Assembly: GCA_009772925.1 (NCBI GenBank)
Contig: WOUQ01000001.1
Span: 1 to 64,000 of the forward strand
Length of the DNA: 64,000 nucleotides
Direction of reading: 5' to 3'
DNA from: a bacterium
GTDB lineage: Bacteria > Pseudomonadota > Gammaproteobacteria > Burkholderiales > Thiobacillaceae
Position numbers and translations under genes: made by a program. Below the pieces are notes generated by a model that was given only the letters and a program-made list of their open reading frames with translations, had not been told where the DNA came from and did no database searches. Below, piece by piece: positions 15,213 through 25,100 of the stretch; the first letter of the stretch is position 1, and every line of letters begins with the position of its first letter.

Positions 15213-17793
15213 ATTCGACCTGAACCGCCTTGCCGAGCGCCTCAATCCCGGCCGGCGCGATTTCCTGAAAACCACCGCAGCGGGTGCGGGCGCCCTCGCC
15301 GCCGGCGGCCTGGTGAATCTGGGCGCGGTGAAGGAGGCCCAGGCTTTCGCCTACGAGCCTTATCCGCGCGACGACGAACTCACCACCGTGGTCACCTCCT
15401 GCGCCCACAACTGCGGCTCGCGCCACGTGCTGGTGGCGCACAAGAAGGGCGACGTGATCGTCCGCCTGTCCTCCGACGATGGCCGCTACCAGGCCGACGG
15501 CGCCTTCGGCAAGGACACCTTCGAGGAACCGCAACTGCGGGCCTGCCTGCGCGGCCGTTCCTACCGCCAGCGCCTGTATTCGGCGGAGCGCCTGCTGTAT
15601 CCGATGCTGCGGGTGGGCGAGCGCGGCGAGGGCAAGTTCAAGCGCGTGTCCTGGGACGAGGCCCTGGACTACGTGGCCAGCAAGATGATCGAGATCAAGG
15701 ACAAGTACGGCTCCACCGCGCTGCTCGACCAGTCCTACGCCGGCGCCTCCTACGGTGTGCTGCACAAGTCGGATCAGATCGAGGGTCTGCTCGGACGTTT
15801 CCTGGGCATGTTCGCCTGCCGCACCAACTCCTGGTCGGTGCCCTCCTACCAGGGCACCACCACCAGCTCGCGCTGGACCTTCGGCACCATCAAGGACGGC
15901 AACGAGGACGATGCCTACGCGCATACCAAGCTGATGATCATGTGGGGCTGGAACCCGGCCTACACCTTCCACGGCGGCAACACCTTCTACTACATGCGCA
16001 TGGCCAAGCAGAAAGGCTGCAAGTTCGTCCTGATCGATCCGCAGTACACCGATTCGGCGGCGGCCTACGACGCCTGGTGGATCCCCATCAAGCCCAACAC
16101 CGATGCCGCGATGATGGCCGGCATGGCGCATCACATCTTCGTCAACAACTTGCAGGACCAGGCCTTCATCGACAAGTTCTGTTCCGGCATGGATGCCGCC
16201 ACCATGCCGGACTGGGCGAAGAACACGCCCAACGGCCAGGAGAACTTCAAGGACTACATCCTGGGAACCTATGACGGCGTGCCGAAGACCCCGGAGTGGG
16301 CGGAAGCGATCTGCGGCGTCAAGGCGGCGGACATCCGCAAGCTGGCGCAGATGTATGCCACCACAAGGCCGGCGGCGCTGAAGGCATCCTGGGCGCCGGG
16401 CCGGGCCGAGTATGGCGAACAGTACAACCGCATGGCGGCGGCCCTGCAGGCCATGACCGGCAACATCGGCGTGCTCGGCGGCTGTGCCGAAGGCGTCGGC
16501 AAAGGCTGGGATGCGAAGGCCGTGGCCTACCCGTACGACGAGTACTCCAATGTCTGGTTCGCCTCGATCAAGAGCGACCGCTGGGCGCATTGCGTGTTGA
16601 ATTACCCCAACGTCAAGCGCGAGGACATCGGCCTGTGGCCGCGTCAGGACAAGCTGGACGGTGTCATCCCCAACATCAAGGGCATCTTCTGGCAGGGCTC
16701 GGACTGGTTCAACCAGCTCACCAACATCAACAAGGAAATCCAGGCCATCAACAAGCTGGAACTGGTGGTGTGCATGGATTCCACCATCACCCCCTCGGCC
16801 CTCTACGCCGACGTGCTGTTCCCCATCGCCACCCACTTCGAGCGGCATGACGTGGCGCTGCCCTGGTACAAGGGCCACTACTACATCCACCGGCCCAAGG
16901 TGATCCAGCCGCTGGGCGAATCGAAGACCGATTTCCAGGTGTTCACCGAACTGGCCTACCGCATCGGCCACAAGACCGGGATCGGCGATGCCTTCGGCAA
17001 GGCCTTCAATCCGAAGGCCGGGCGCAACTACTTCCACCACGACGACGACGTCGACGAGGCCTATCTGCGCGACTGGTGGCACAACCAGGTGATGGCCGGG
17101 CAGGGCGTGACCATGCCGTGGGAGACGTTCAAGCAACACGGCATCTACAAGTTCGTCTTCAAGGAGCCGCTGGTCGCGTTCAGGAAACAGATCGAGAAGG
17201 GCGTGCCGTTCGAGACCCCGTCCGGCAAGATCGAGATCCTGTGCAGCGAACTGGCCTGGATCGCCGACTGGAAGAAAACCCGTTACGGCAGCCACATCCC
17301 GTCCATTCCGAAGTGGATTGAGCCGACCGAATACCTGGGCGGCAAGATCGCCGAGAAATACCCCTTCCACCTGATCTCGCCGCATCCGCGCCACCGCACC
17401 CATTCCATCTTCCACAACTGTTCCTGGCTGCAGGAAGCCTTCCAGCAGGAAGTGACCATCAATGCCAGCGACGCGAAGAAGCTGGGCATCCGCACCGGCG
17501 ATACCGTGGAAATCTGGAACGATCGCGGCGGCGTCGTGGTGCCGGCCTATGTGACCGAGCGCCTGTTGCCCGGCGTGCTGGTGCTGCACGAGGGCGCCTG
17601 GCTGGATCTGGACAAGGAAGGCTGGGACCGCGGCGGCAACCCGGATTTCCTCACCGACGACAATCCCAGCCCGGCCGGCGCCTTCACCTACAACAACGCC
17701 CAGGTGCGCATCCGCAAGACCGACAAGGTGCACCGTCCCGGCTGGGACCAGCTGGCCACCGCGCGTTCGCATGTATTCCGGCGCGATTACTGA
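15196..17793 (+). CDS. Tat-exported DMSO-reductase-family molybdopterin catalytic subunit
   Basis: An 865-residue molybdopterin-guanine-dinucleotide oxidoreductase. The twin-arginine signal GRRDFLKTTAAGAGALAAGG (about 19-38) predicts periplasmic location. The N-terminal cluster region reads C69-x3-C73-x3-H77 and ends with RACLRGRS (C117), followed by the RLLYPM motif of the DmsA branch. The third ligand, Cys in E. coli DmsA (CGSRCPL), is His here (CGSRHVL). Later blocks (MWGWNPAYTFHGGNTFYY, VCMDSTITPSALYADVLFP, HPRHRTHSIFHN) are typical of the family. Substrate cannot be read from the sequence; S-oxide, N-oxide, tetrathionate-like or oxyanion reduction, or an oxidase direction, all remain possible. 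It forms a unit with the ferredoxin subunit, chaperone and cytochromes around it. Confidence 0.9.
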   Translation: MSARFEFDLNRLAERLNPGRRDFLKTTAAGAGALAAGGLVNLGAVKEAQAFAYEPYPRDDELTTVVTSCAHNCGSRHVLVAHKKGDVIVRLSSDDGRYQADGAFGKDTFEEPQLRACLRGRSYRQRLYSAERLLYPMLRVGERGEGKFKRVSWDEALDYVASKMIEIKDKYGSTALLDQSYAGASYGVLHKSDQIEGLLGRFLGMFACRTNSWSVPSYQGTTTSSRWTFGTIKDGNEDDAYAHTKLMIMWGWNPAYTFHGGNTFYYMRMAKQKGCKFVLIDPQYTDSAAAYDAWWIPIKPNTDAAMMAGMAHHIFVNNLQDQAFIDKFCSGMDAATMPDWAKNTPNGQENFKDYILGTYDGVPKTPEWAEAICGVKAADIRKLAQMYATTRPAALKASWAPGRAEYGEQYNRMAAALQAMTGNIGVLGGCAEGVGKGWDAKAVAYPYDEYSNVWFASIKSDRWAHCVLNYPNVKREDIGLWPRQDKLDGVIPNIKGIFWQGSDWFNQLTNINKEIQAINKLELVVCMDSTITPSALYADVLFPIATHFERHDVALPWYKGHYYIHRPKVIQPLGESKTDFQVFTELAYRIGHKTGIGDAFGKAFNPKAGRNYFHHDDDVDEAYLRDWWHNQVMAGQGVTMPWETFKQHGIYKFVFKEPLVAFRKQIEKGVPFETPSGKIEILCSELAWIADWKKTRYGSHIPSIPKWIEPTEYLGGKIAEKYPFHLISPHPRHRTHSIFHNCSWLQEAFQQEVTINASDAKKLGIRTGDTVEIWNDRGGVVVPAYVTERLLPGVLVLHEGAWLDLDKEGWDRGGNPDFLTDDNPSPAGAFTYNNAQVRIRKTDKVHRPGWDQLATARSHVFRRDY

Positions 17794-17806
17794 GAGGGGA
17801 TAGACC

Positions 17807-18472
17807 ATGGACCAGTCCAAAGATCGCGAACTCATCAAGGCCGCCGTCAAGCGCCGCAAGAAGGAGGTCTACACCCCGGTCGTGCCGGAGATGCAACTGG
17901 GCTTCGTGCACAACAACGTCGATTGCATCGGCTGCCGCGCCTGCGAGATCGCCTGCAAGGACAAGAACGGCCTGGAAGCGGGGCCGCGCTTCCGCCGCGT
18001 GATGTATGTCGAAGGCGGCACCTTCCCGGAGGTGTTCGCCTACAAGCTGAACATGTCCTGCAACCACTGCGCAGAGCCGGCCTGCCTGCCGACCTGTCCC
18101 ACTGGCGCCATCTTCAAGCGCAAGCAGGACGGCATCGTCGACATCGATTCCAGCCTGTGCATCGGTTGCCGCAAGTGCGAGGCCGCCTGCCCCTACGGCG
18201 CGCCGCAGTTCATGCCGAACCAGAACATCGTCTCCAAATGCAACCTGTGCGTCGACGAGATCGACGCCGGCCGCAAGCCCTACTGCGTCATGGCCTGCAT
18301 GATGCGGGTGCTGGACATCGGCCCGATCGACAAGATCCTCGCCAAGGAATGGCAGACCAAGGCGATGGCCGAGTTCGAGACGCCGGTGCGCGCGGTGAAG
18401 AACCTGGCCGACCCGGAGCTCACCAAGCCCTCCATCGCCTTCATCGCCCACAGCAAGGCCAAGGTGGAATGA
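17807..18472 (+). CDS. DmsB-like four-cluster ferredoxin subunit
   Basis: A 221-residue electron-transfer subunit with four Cys clusters: CIGCRACEIAC, CNHCAEPACLPTCPTGA, CIGCRKCEAACPYGA and CNLCVDEI...YCVMAC. This is the usual ligand set of DmsB/NrfC/PsrB proteins. There is no signal peptide, so it is expected to be carried out with the Tat substrate at 15196 as a preformed complex. It starts 13 bases after that gene, behind AGAGGGG. It should pass electrons between the molybdenum subunit and the pentahaem cytochrome. Confidence 0.92.
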   Translation: MDQSKDRELIKAAVKRRKKEVYTPVVPEMQLGFVHNNVDCIGCRACEIACKDKNGLEAGPRFRRVMYVEGGTFPEVFAYKLNMSCNHCAEPACLPTCPTGAIFKRKQDGIVDIDSSLCIGCRKCEAACPYGAPQFMPNQNIVSKCNLCVDEIDAGRKPYCVMACMMRVLDIGPIDKILAKEWQTKAMAEFETPVRAVKNLADPELTKPSIAFIAHSKAKVE

Positions 18473-18512
18473 AGCCCGCCGACAAGCCATGCTCATTCAG
18501 AGGAGACCCGGC

Positions 18513-19262
18513 ATGAACACGGACGAACTGGAAGCCCTGGGCGAATTGCGCGAGGCGGTGGCGCAGGATCTGCTGGTTCTGGCAGCGCTGCATCACACGG
18601 AACTGGACGACGCCCTGCTGGCCGGATTGGCCGAGGCCGGCTTTCCCGACGGACTCGGCCTGCGCCTGCTCGGCGAGGAGAGCGGGCGGGCGCTGGAATT
18701 GATGCGCGAAGCCCTGGCGGAATTGCCGAGGCCGCTGACACCGGTGATGCGCGACGAACTGGCGGCCGACTATGCCGCCATCTACCTGACCTATGCCTAC
18801 CAGGCCTCGCCCTACGAGTCGGTGTGGCTGGACCAGGAGAACCTGGCCATGCAGGCACCCATGTTCCAGGTGCGCGAGTTCTACCGCCTGTTCGATCTGG
18901 TCGCCGCCGACTGGCGCACACGGCCCGACGACCACCTGGTGCTGGAACTCCAGTTTCTCGCCGCCTTGTTCCGCGACAGCCATCCGCAGGCCCTGGCCGA
19001 GGCCGCGCGCTTCCTCGACAGTCACCTGTTGCGCTGGCTGCCCCGTTTCGGCCAGCGCGTCGCCGCGCGCTGCGCGACCCCGTTCTACGCGGGCGCGGCG
19101 CGCCTGTCGGCGGCCTATTGCGACGAACTGCGCGACCTGCTCGCCGAAATGCTGGGCGAAGCGCGCCCCAGCGCCGAGGAGGTGGAAGCGCGCATGCGGC
19201 CGCGTCCCGCCCCAACGGTCGCGCCCGTCACCTTCGTGCCGGGCTTGGCACCCTCCTGGTAA
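18513..19262 (+). CDS. TorD/DmsD-family molybdoenzyme chaperone
   Basis: A 249-residue, mainly helical protein of the TorD family. The characteristic stretch ELAADYAAIYLTYAYQASPYESVWL lies in the middle (about residues 80-105), followed by helices typical of the fold. I take the ATG at 18513 (GAGGAGA upstream) rather than an ATG 24 bases earlier. Such chaperones hold the signal peptide and apo-enzyme of a Tat-exported molybdoenzyme until the cofactor is inserted. The gene position, directly after the catalytic and ferredoxin subunits, points to the enzyme at 15196 as its client. Confidence 0.88.
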   Translation: MNTDELEALGELREAVAQDLLVLAALHHTELDDALLAGLAEAGFPDGLGLRLLGEESGRALELMREALAELPRPLTPVMRDELAADYAAIYLTYAYQASPYESVWLDQENLAMQAPMFQVREFYRLFDLVAADWRTRPDDHLVLELQFLAALFRDSHPQALAEAARFLDSHLLRWLPRFGQRVAARCATPFYAGAARLSAAYCDELRDLLAEMLGEARPSAEEVEARMRPRPAPTVAPVTFVPGLAPSW

Positions 19263-19299
19263 GAGTTTTTCCACCCCCCGCATCCTCAAGGAGCACAGC

Positions 19300-19614
19300 A
19301 TGAACGCAACCCGACTCATCCCTCTCACCCTGTCCCTCGGACTCCTGCTTGCCGCCGGCCAGGCCGCGGCCGACGAGGCCACCGCGAAGACCAACGGCTG
19401 CCTGGCCTGCCACGCCGTCGACAAGAAAATGGTGGGGCCCTCCTTCAAGAGCATCGCCAGCAAGCACAAGGGGGAGGCCAACGCCGCCGACAAACTGGCG
19501 GCGTCGGTGCGCGCCGGTGGCAAGGGCACCTGGGGCCAGGTGCCGATGCCGCCGCAGGCCAAGATCAGCGACGCCGATCTGAAGAAAGTCCTGGCTTGGA
19601 TCCTGGCTCAGTAA
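19300..19614 (+). CDS. Small periplasmic cytochrome c (class I, c551/c8-like)
   Basis: A 104-residue protein with a signal peptide (LIPLTLSLGLLLAAGQAAA), one haem site CLACH and a likely distal Met in GQVPMPPQ. The spacing matches cytochrome c551/c8 electron shuttles. AAGGAG lies upstream of the ATG. Its 3' end overlaps the following ferredoxin gene by 19 bases. It probably exchanges electrons with the pentahaem cytochrome or a terminal enzyme in the periplasm. Confidence 0.92.
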   Translation: MNATRLIPLTLSLGLLLAAGQAAADEATAKTNGCLACHAVDKKMVGPSFKSIASKHKGEANAADKLAASVRAGGKGTWGQVPMPPQAKISDADLKKVLAWILAQ

Positions 19615-20663
19615 GTCCAGGGATTGCCCCCGCGGCGGAGGCCGCGGCCCTGCCTGAACTCCATGGCGCGCGCTGCGTGCACGCCGCCATCGAGACCGCG
19701 GCCTGCCGCGCCTGCGTCGAGGCCTGCCCGTGCGGCGCCTGGCACCTGGACGACACCGCGCTGGAGTTCAACGCCAGCCGCTGCGACGGCTGCGGCCTGT
19801 GCGTGCCGGCCTGCCCCGGGCAGGCGATCAGCCTGCCTCTGGCATTGGCGATTCGGCCGCTGGCGGGCAGCCATGCCGTGCTCGCCGCCTGCGCGCATGC
19901 CGGCGCCGAGGCGAGCGGCCATGTCGGTCCCGGCCTTGTGCCCTGTCTGCACGCCATCGGCACCGCCGATCTGCTGCGCGCCTATCGCGCCGGCCAGCAC
20001 GCCTGGCTGCTGGCGCATGGCGATTGCGCAGCGTGTCCGCGTGGGCAGGGAGAAACGCTGTTCGCGCGGGTGGCGCATGTGAACGCGGCCCTGCGCCAGC
20101 GTGGGCGGCGACCCATGCTGACGCGCCAGGTGTCGCCGGCGACCTGGTTCGCGCTGGTCACCGACGCGGACGCGGTCGGGGCGCAGGCGCGGCGCGCCTT
20201 CTTGCGCTCGCTGTCGCGCCGGCCGGCGACGCTGCTGACGGGCACCGCCGCCGTCACCGAAGCCGAGCGGACCGGGGCACCGGGTGAAGACCTGCCGGAC
20301 GGGGAGGATGCCCTGATGCCCTGGACGGTGAATCTCGATGCCGGCCGCTGTGTCGGCTGCCATGCCTGCACCCGCGTGTGTCCGCGCGGCGCCATTGAAT
20401 ACGACACGGCCGCATCGGCCTACCGCCTGCGCCACCGCGCCTGCACCGGCTGCGGCCTGTGCCGCGATGTCTGCGCGCATCGGGCGGTCGCCCTGCGTGC
20501 ATGGGCCGAACCCACGCAATGGCTGCTGCCGCTGGCCGAACGACGCTGCGCCCGCTGTGGCGTGACCTACACCGCGCCGACCGCTGCCGCCGGCAAGCAC
20601 GCACATTGCTGGGTATGCGCGGCCAAGCAACAGCCGTCACGGCTGTATCAGGTCATGGCCTAG
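19596..20663 (+). CDS. Multi-cluster 4Fe-4S protein with central domain and zinc-ribbon-like tail
   Basis: A 355-residue cytoplasmic iron-sulfur protein without signal peptide. N-terminal clusters are CRACVEACPCGA and CDGCGLCVPACPG. After a Cys-poor middle of about 150 residues come CVGCHACTRVCPRGA and CTGCGLCRDVCAH, then a CARCG...CWVC pair that looks like a zinc ribbon. The best start is TTG at 19596, inside the cytochrome gene; a GTG further in is possible. Similar proteins accompany DMSO-reductase-type operons and may feed electrons or help assembly. The middle domain I do not recognise. Confidence 0.75.
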   Translation: MDPGSVSPGIAPAAEAAALPELHGARCVHAAIETAACRACVEACPCGAWHLDDTALEFNASRCDGCGLCVPACPGQAISLPLALAIRPLAGSHAVLAACAHAGAEASGHVGPGLVPCLHAIGTADLLRAYRAGQHAWLLAHGDCAACPRGQGETLFARVAHVNAALRQRGRRPMLTRQVSPATWFALVTDADAVGAQARRAFLRSLSRRPATLLTGTAAVTEAERTGAPGEDLPDGEDALMPWTVNLDAGRCVGCHACTRVCPRGAIEYDTAASAYRLRHRACTGCGLCRDVCAHRAVALRAWAEPTQWLLPLAERRCARCGVTYTAPTAAAGKHAHCWVCAAKQQPSRLYQVMA

Positions 20664-20821
20664 CCCGGACTGGTCTGACGACGCATCTTCGGCCCGGCAA
20701 TCGAAGTCGGGCCACGGCAAGGCCTGGATTCCGCCGCCCGCGGAAACCGGCCTGGGAATATTCTGGTCAGCCCGCAAGGGCGACGTGATAATGCGTCATC
20801 AAAATTTCCCTGTTCGGCGTG

Positions 20822-22048
20822 ATGAACAAGAAAAAAATCTTCCTGCCGGTGCTGCTGCTGGCCTTGGGCGTCGGCGGCTTCGCCGCCCTCAAGGCGACCC
20901 GGCCGACGCCGCCGGTGGTGCCGCCGAAGGAGCCGGTGTGGCGGGTGGAGACCCTGGTGGTGTCGCCGCACACGGCCAGCCCCGTGCTGACCCTGAACGG
21001 CCGCGTGGAAAGCCCGGACCAGACCAAGGCGGCGGCGTCCGGCGTCGGCAGGGTGTTGACGGTGCGGGTGCGCGAAGGCCAGCGTGTGGCTGCCGGCGAT
21101 CCGCTGCTGGAACTGGATCCGCGCGATTTTCTGCCCAGGGTGGACCAGGCGCGCGGCGAGGTGATGGAACTGGATGCCGCCCTGCGCAGCGAGGAGCTGC
21201 GCCACAAGGCGGACCTGGACCAGCTCGAGCACGAGAAACACCTGCTCGACGCAGCCGCCGCCGACGTGCGGCGTTTCGAGCAATTGCAGCGGGAGAGCTT
21301 CTATTCGCAGTCGGCGGTCGAGCAGAGCCGCTCCAACCTGGCGCGCCAGAACATCAGCCTGCGCACGCGGGAACTGGCCATCGCCGACCATCAGGCCCGC
21401 CTCGCGCAGATCAAGGCGCGGCTGCTGCGGGCGCGCGCCAACCTCGACCAGGCCCAGCTGGCGGCCACGCGGGCGCGGGTGCTGGCGCCTTTCGCCGGCT
21501 TCGTCGCCAAGGTGGAGGTGGCGGTGGGCGACCAGGTCAACAACGGCCAGAGCATGCTCACCCTGTATCCCGCCGCGGCCCTGGAAGTGCGCGCGAAGCT
21601 GCCCGCCAGCCAGCAGGATGAATTCCTCGCCATGCATGCGGCGGGTGGACGCGCGCGGGCCACCGCCCTGGTCGGCGGTGAACGCCTCGGTTTCCGGCTG
21701 GCGCGCCTGGCCGCAGCCGCCGATGCCCGTGGCCTGGACGGGTTTTTCGTGCTGGAGACACCCGCCGCCGCCGTGCGGGTGGGCGAACTGGTGACCCTGG
21801 AAGTGACCCGTGCCGCCGTCGACAACGCGGTGACGGTGCCCTATGTCGCCCTCTACCACGGCCGCCAGGTCTACCGCATCGAGGACGGGCGCCTGCGCGC
21901 AATGGCGGTCAACGTGCTCGGCGAGGCCGGCGGTCAGCCGCCCATGCTGTTGGTGAGTTCGCCCGACTTGAAAAAGGGCGACGTGCTGTTGGCCACGCAT
22001 CTGCCCAATGCGGTGAATGGCCTTAAGGTGGAGGCCAGGGGAAAGTGA
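20822..22048 (+). CDS. RND efflux periplasmic adaptor (membrane fusion protein)
   Basis: A 408-residue HlyD/AcrA-type adaptor. It has an N-terminal membrane anchor (IFLPVLLLALGVGGFAAL), a biotinyl-lipoyl half motif (GVGRVLTVRVREGQRVAAGDPLLELDP), a long coiled-coil hairpin (about residues 100-210), the second half motif (APFAGFVAKVEVAVGDQV) and a beta-barrel tail. The ATG at 20822 is used; a GTG one codon before it is possible. It precedes the RND pump at 22191, which it should link to an outer-membrane channel not encoded here. Confidence 0.9.
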   Translation: MNKKKIFLPVLLLALGVGGFAALKATRPTPPVVPPKEPVWRVETLVVSPHTASPVLTLNGRVESPDQTKAAASGVGRVLTVRVREGQRVAAGDPLLELDPRDFLPRVDQARGEVMELDAALRSEELRHKADLDQLEHEKHLLDAAAADVRRFEQLQRESFYSQSAVEQSRSNLARQNISLRTRELAIADHQARLAQIKARLLRARANLDQAQLAATRARVLAPFAGFVAKVEVAVGDQVNNGQSMLTLYPAAALEVRAKLPASQQDEFLAMHAAGGRARATALVGGERLGFRLARLAAAADARGLDGFFVLETPAAAVRVGELVTLEVTRAAVDNAVTVPYVALYHGRQVYRIEDGRLRAMAVNVLGEAGGQPPMLLVSSPDLKKGDVLLATHLPNAVNGLKVEARGK

Positions 22049-22062
22049 GCAGGGGGATGTTC

Positions 22063-22168
22063 GGGAAACGGGAAACGGGAAAAGGGAAACGCCAACGCTC
22101 TGCTCCGACCACGAGCGCAGGTTTTGAATTCACGTTTCCCATTTCCCGTTTCCCATTTCCCGTTTCCG
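22063..22168. repeat. Inverted arrays of GGGAAAC-type heptamers
   Basis: GGGAAAC/GGGAAAA units (22063-22091) face CGTTTCCC/ATTTCCC units (22132-22168) across a 40-base spacer containing CGCTCTG...CGAGCG. The transcript could fold into a long imperfect stem between the adaptor and pump genes, ending about 20 bases before the pump start. Confidence 0.8.
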
Positions 22169-22190
22169 GTTCCCCGTCTCCCGCAATGCA

Positions 22191-25100
22191 ATGAAGCGCG
22201 ACCTCCTCGGCACCTTCGTCCACCATCCGGTGGCGGCCAACCTGCTGATGCTGCTGCTGATGGTGGCCGGCTTGTTCGCCGTGAGTCGGCTGAACGTCCA
22301 GTTCTTCCCCAGCTTCAACCTGGATTTCGTCACCGTGCGGGTCGAATGGCGCGGGGCGGCGGCGGAGGATGTGGAGGAGGGCATCACGACGCCACTGGAG
22401 CAGAAGCTGAAGACCGTCTCCGGCATCAAGCACCTGACTTCCACCTCCAGCCAGGGCGTGAGTTCCATCTCCATCGAATTCCACGAGGGCAGCGACCCCA
22501 TCGCCGCCGTCGACGAGGTGAAGCAGGCGGTCGAGCAGTTCCGCAATCTGCCGCAGGAGGCGGAACAGCCGGAGGTGTCGCGGGTGATCCGCTACGAACC
22601 CATCGGCCGCGTGCTGCTCACCGGCGGTAGCCTGCCCGAGCTGCGCAGCCTGGCCCGCCAGTTCGAGACCGACCTGCTGGCGCGCGGGGTCGACAAGGTC
22701 GATCTGCTGGGCCTGCCCGAGGAGGAAGTGGCCATCACCCTGCCGGCGCGAGAACTGGAACGCCTGGGCATGACCCTCGACCAGGTCGCCACGCGCATCG
22801 CCCAGACCAACCGCGACCTGCCCGCCGGCAAGCTGGGGGAGGGCGAGGTGCAGCGCGAGGTTCGCGGCATCAATCTGCGCAAGGATCCGCGCGACTATCG
22901 CGACCTGCCGCTGGTGACCGAGACCGGCTCACGCGTGGAACTCGGCCAGGTGGCCGAAATCACGCGGGCGCCGCGCGACAACAGCGTGTTCCTGGAGGTG
23001 AATGGCGAGCCCGCCGTCGAACTGGCCCTGCGCCGCGCGGAAACCGGCGATTCGCTGGCGGCGGCGAAGATCATGGAGACCTGGCTGGCGCAGGCGCGCG
23101 AACGCTTGCCGCCGGATATCCGCCTGCATGCCTACGACCAGCAGTGGACCCTGATCGAGGACCGCATCGGTCTTCTGGTGAGCAACGGCATCCTCGGCCT
23201 GATCATTGTCTTCTTCCTGCTGCTGCTGTTCCTCAACGGCCGCGTTACCGTCTGGGTGGCCATGGGCATTCCCACCGCCTTCCTGGCCGCCCTGGCGGTG
23301 CTCTGGCTGGCCGGCGGCTCCATCAACATGATCAGCCTGTTCGCCCTGATCATGGCCCTGGGCGTCATCGTCGACGACGCCATCGTCGTCGGCGAGGACG
23401 CCTATGCCCACTACAGGATGGGCGAGCAGCCCATGTACGCCTCGGAAGGCGGCGCCCGGCGCATGTTCTGGCCGGTGATGGCGTCCAGTCTCACCACCAT
23501 CGCCGCCTTCATCCCTCTGATGATGGTGTCCGGTCCCATGGGCAAGATTCTCGGCGACATCCCCTTCATCATGGTCTGCGTGCTGGTGGCTTCCCTGGTG
23601 GAGTGCTTCTTCATACTGCCCGGCCACCTGCGCCACGCCTTCGTGCACGGTGCCGGCGACCGGGTGCACCCCCTGCGCGTGCGCCTGGACGGCGCCTTCG
23701 AACGTTTCCGCGACGGCCCCTTCCGGCGCGCCGTCAGCGCTTGCGTGGACTACCGCGGCGCCACCGTCGCCGCGGGGGTGGCGATCCTGATCCTGGCAGT
23801 CGGCCTGCTCGCCGGCGGCCGCGTCAAGTTCACCTTCTTCCCGACGCCGGAACCTCAGGTGGTGTTCGCCAACGCCACCTTTTCCAGCGGCACGCCGCGC
23901 CAGACCGTCGAGACGTTCCTCGATCACCTGCGCGAGACCCTGGAAGCCACCGAGAAAAGCTATGGCGCCGACATCGTCGAGCAGGCGGTGTTCCGCGCCG
24001 GCGCCCTGTCCGGCGACCAGAATCCGCGCCAGGGTGACCAGTTCGGCTCGGTGACCGTCGAACTGGTGCCCTCGGAGGCACGCGACGTGCGCACGGAAAC
24101 CTTCATCCGCGACTGGCAGGCGCGGGTGCGGGTGCCGGCGGGCATGGAAAACTTCCTGGTGGTGCCGCGTCGGCAGGGCCCGCCCGGCCAGGATCTGGTG
24201 ATTCGCATGAGCGGCCGCGACGCCCACAGCCTCAAGCTCGCGGCCCTGGAGGCGCAGGCCAGCCTGCGCCAGATCGTCGGCGTTTACGGCATCGAGGACG
24301 ACATGCCCTACGGCAGGGAGCAGGTGGTGTTCAACCTCACCCCGGCCGGCGAGGCCCTGGGCCTGACCCTTGAGGAGCTCTCGCGCCAGTTGCGCGCCGC
24401 CCTCGACGGCCGTCTCGTGCAGTTGTTCCAGGACGGTCCCGAGGAGGTGGAGGTGCGCGTGCGTCTGCCCGAGGCGGAACGCGCCAGTCTTGCCCTGCTG
24501 GAACGCATGACCGTGCGCACCCCCGCCGGCGACTGGGTGCCGCTCGACACCGTCGCGCGCTGGACCTCGCGCCAGGGCTTCGAGGCGCTGCGCCACGCGG
24601 AAGGGCAGCTGGCGGTGGAAGTGAACGCGGCGGTCAACAGCGCCGTTGCCAACACCAACGAAATCCTGGCCGGCCTGCAGGACGTCACCCTGCCCGCCCT
24701 GGTCGAGAAATACGGCATCGAATGGTCGTTCGAGGGCAGGGCGGCCGACCAGCGGGAAACCCTGGCCGACATGCGCGCGGGACTGCTGCTCGGACTGTCC
24801 CTCATCTACCTGGTGCTGGCCTGGGTGTTCGGCCATTACGGCTGGCCGCTCATCATCATGCTGGCCATTCCCTTCGGCCTGGTGGGGGCTGTCGCCGGGC
24901 ACTGGATCATGGACATCAACCTCACCCTGCTGTCCCTGTTCGGCCTGTTCGGCCTGTCCGGCATCGTCGTCAACGATTCCATCGTGCTGGTGGAGTTCTA
25001 CCGCCACCAGCGGGAAAAGGGCGTGCCGGTGCGGGAGGCGGTGATCAACGCCGCCTGCCTGCGCCTGCGCGCCATCCTGCTCACCTCGCTGACCACCATC

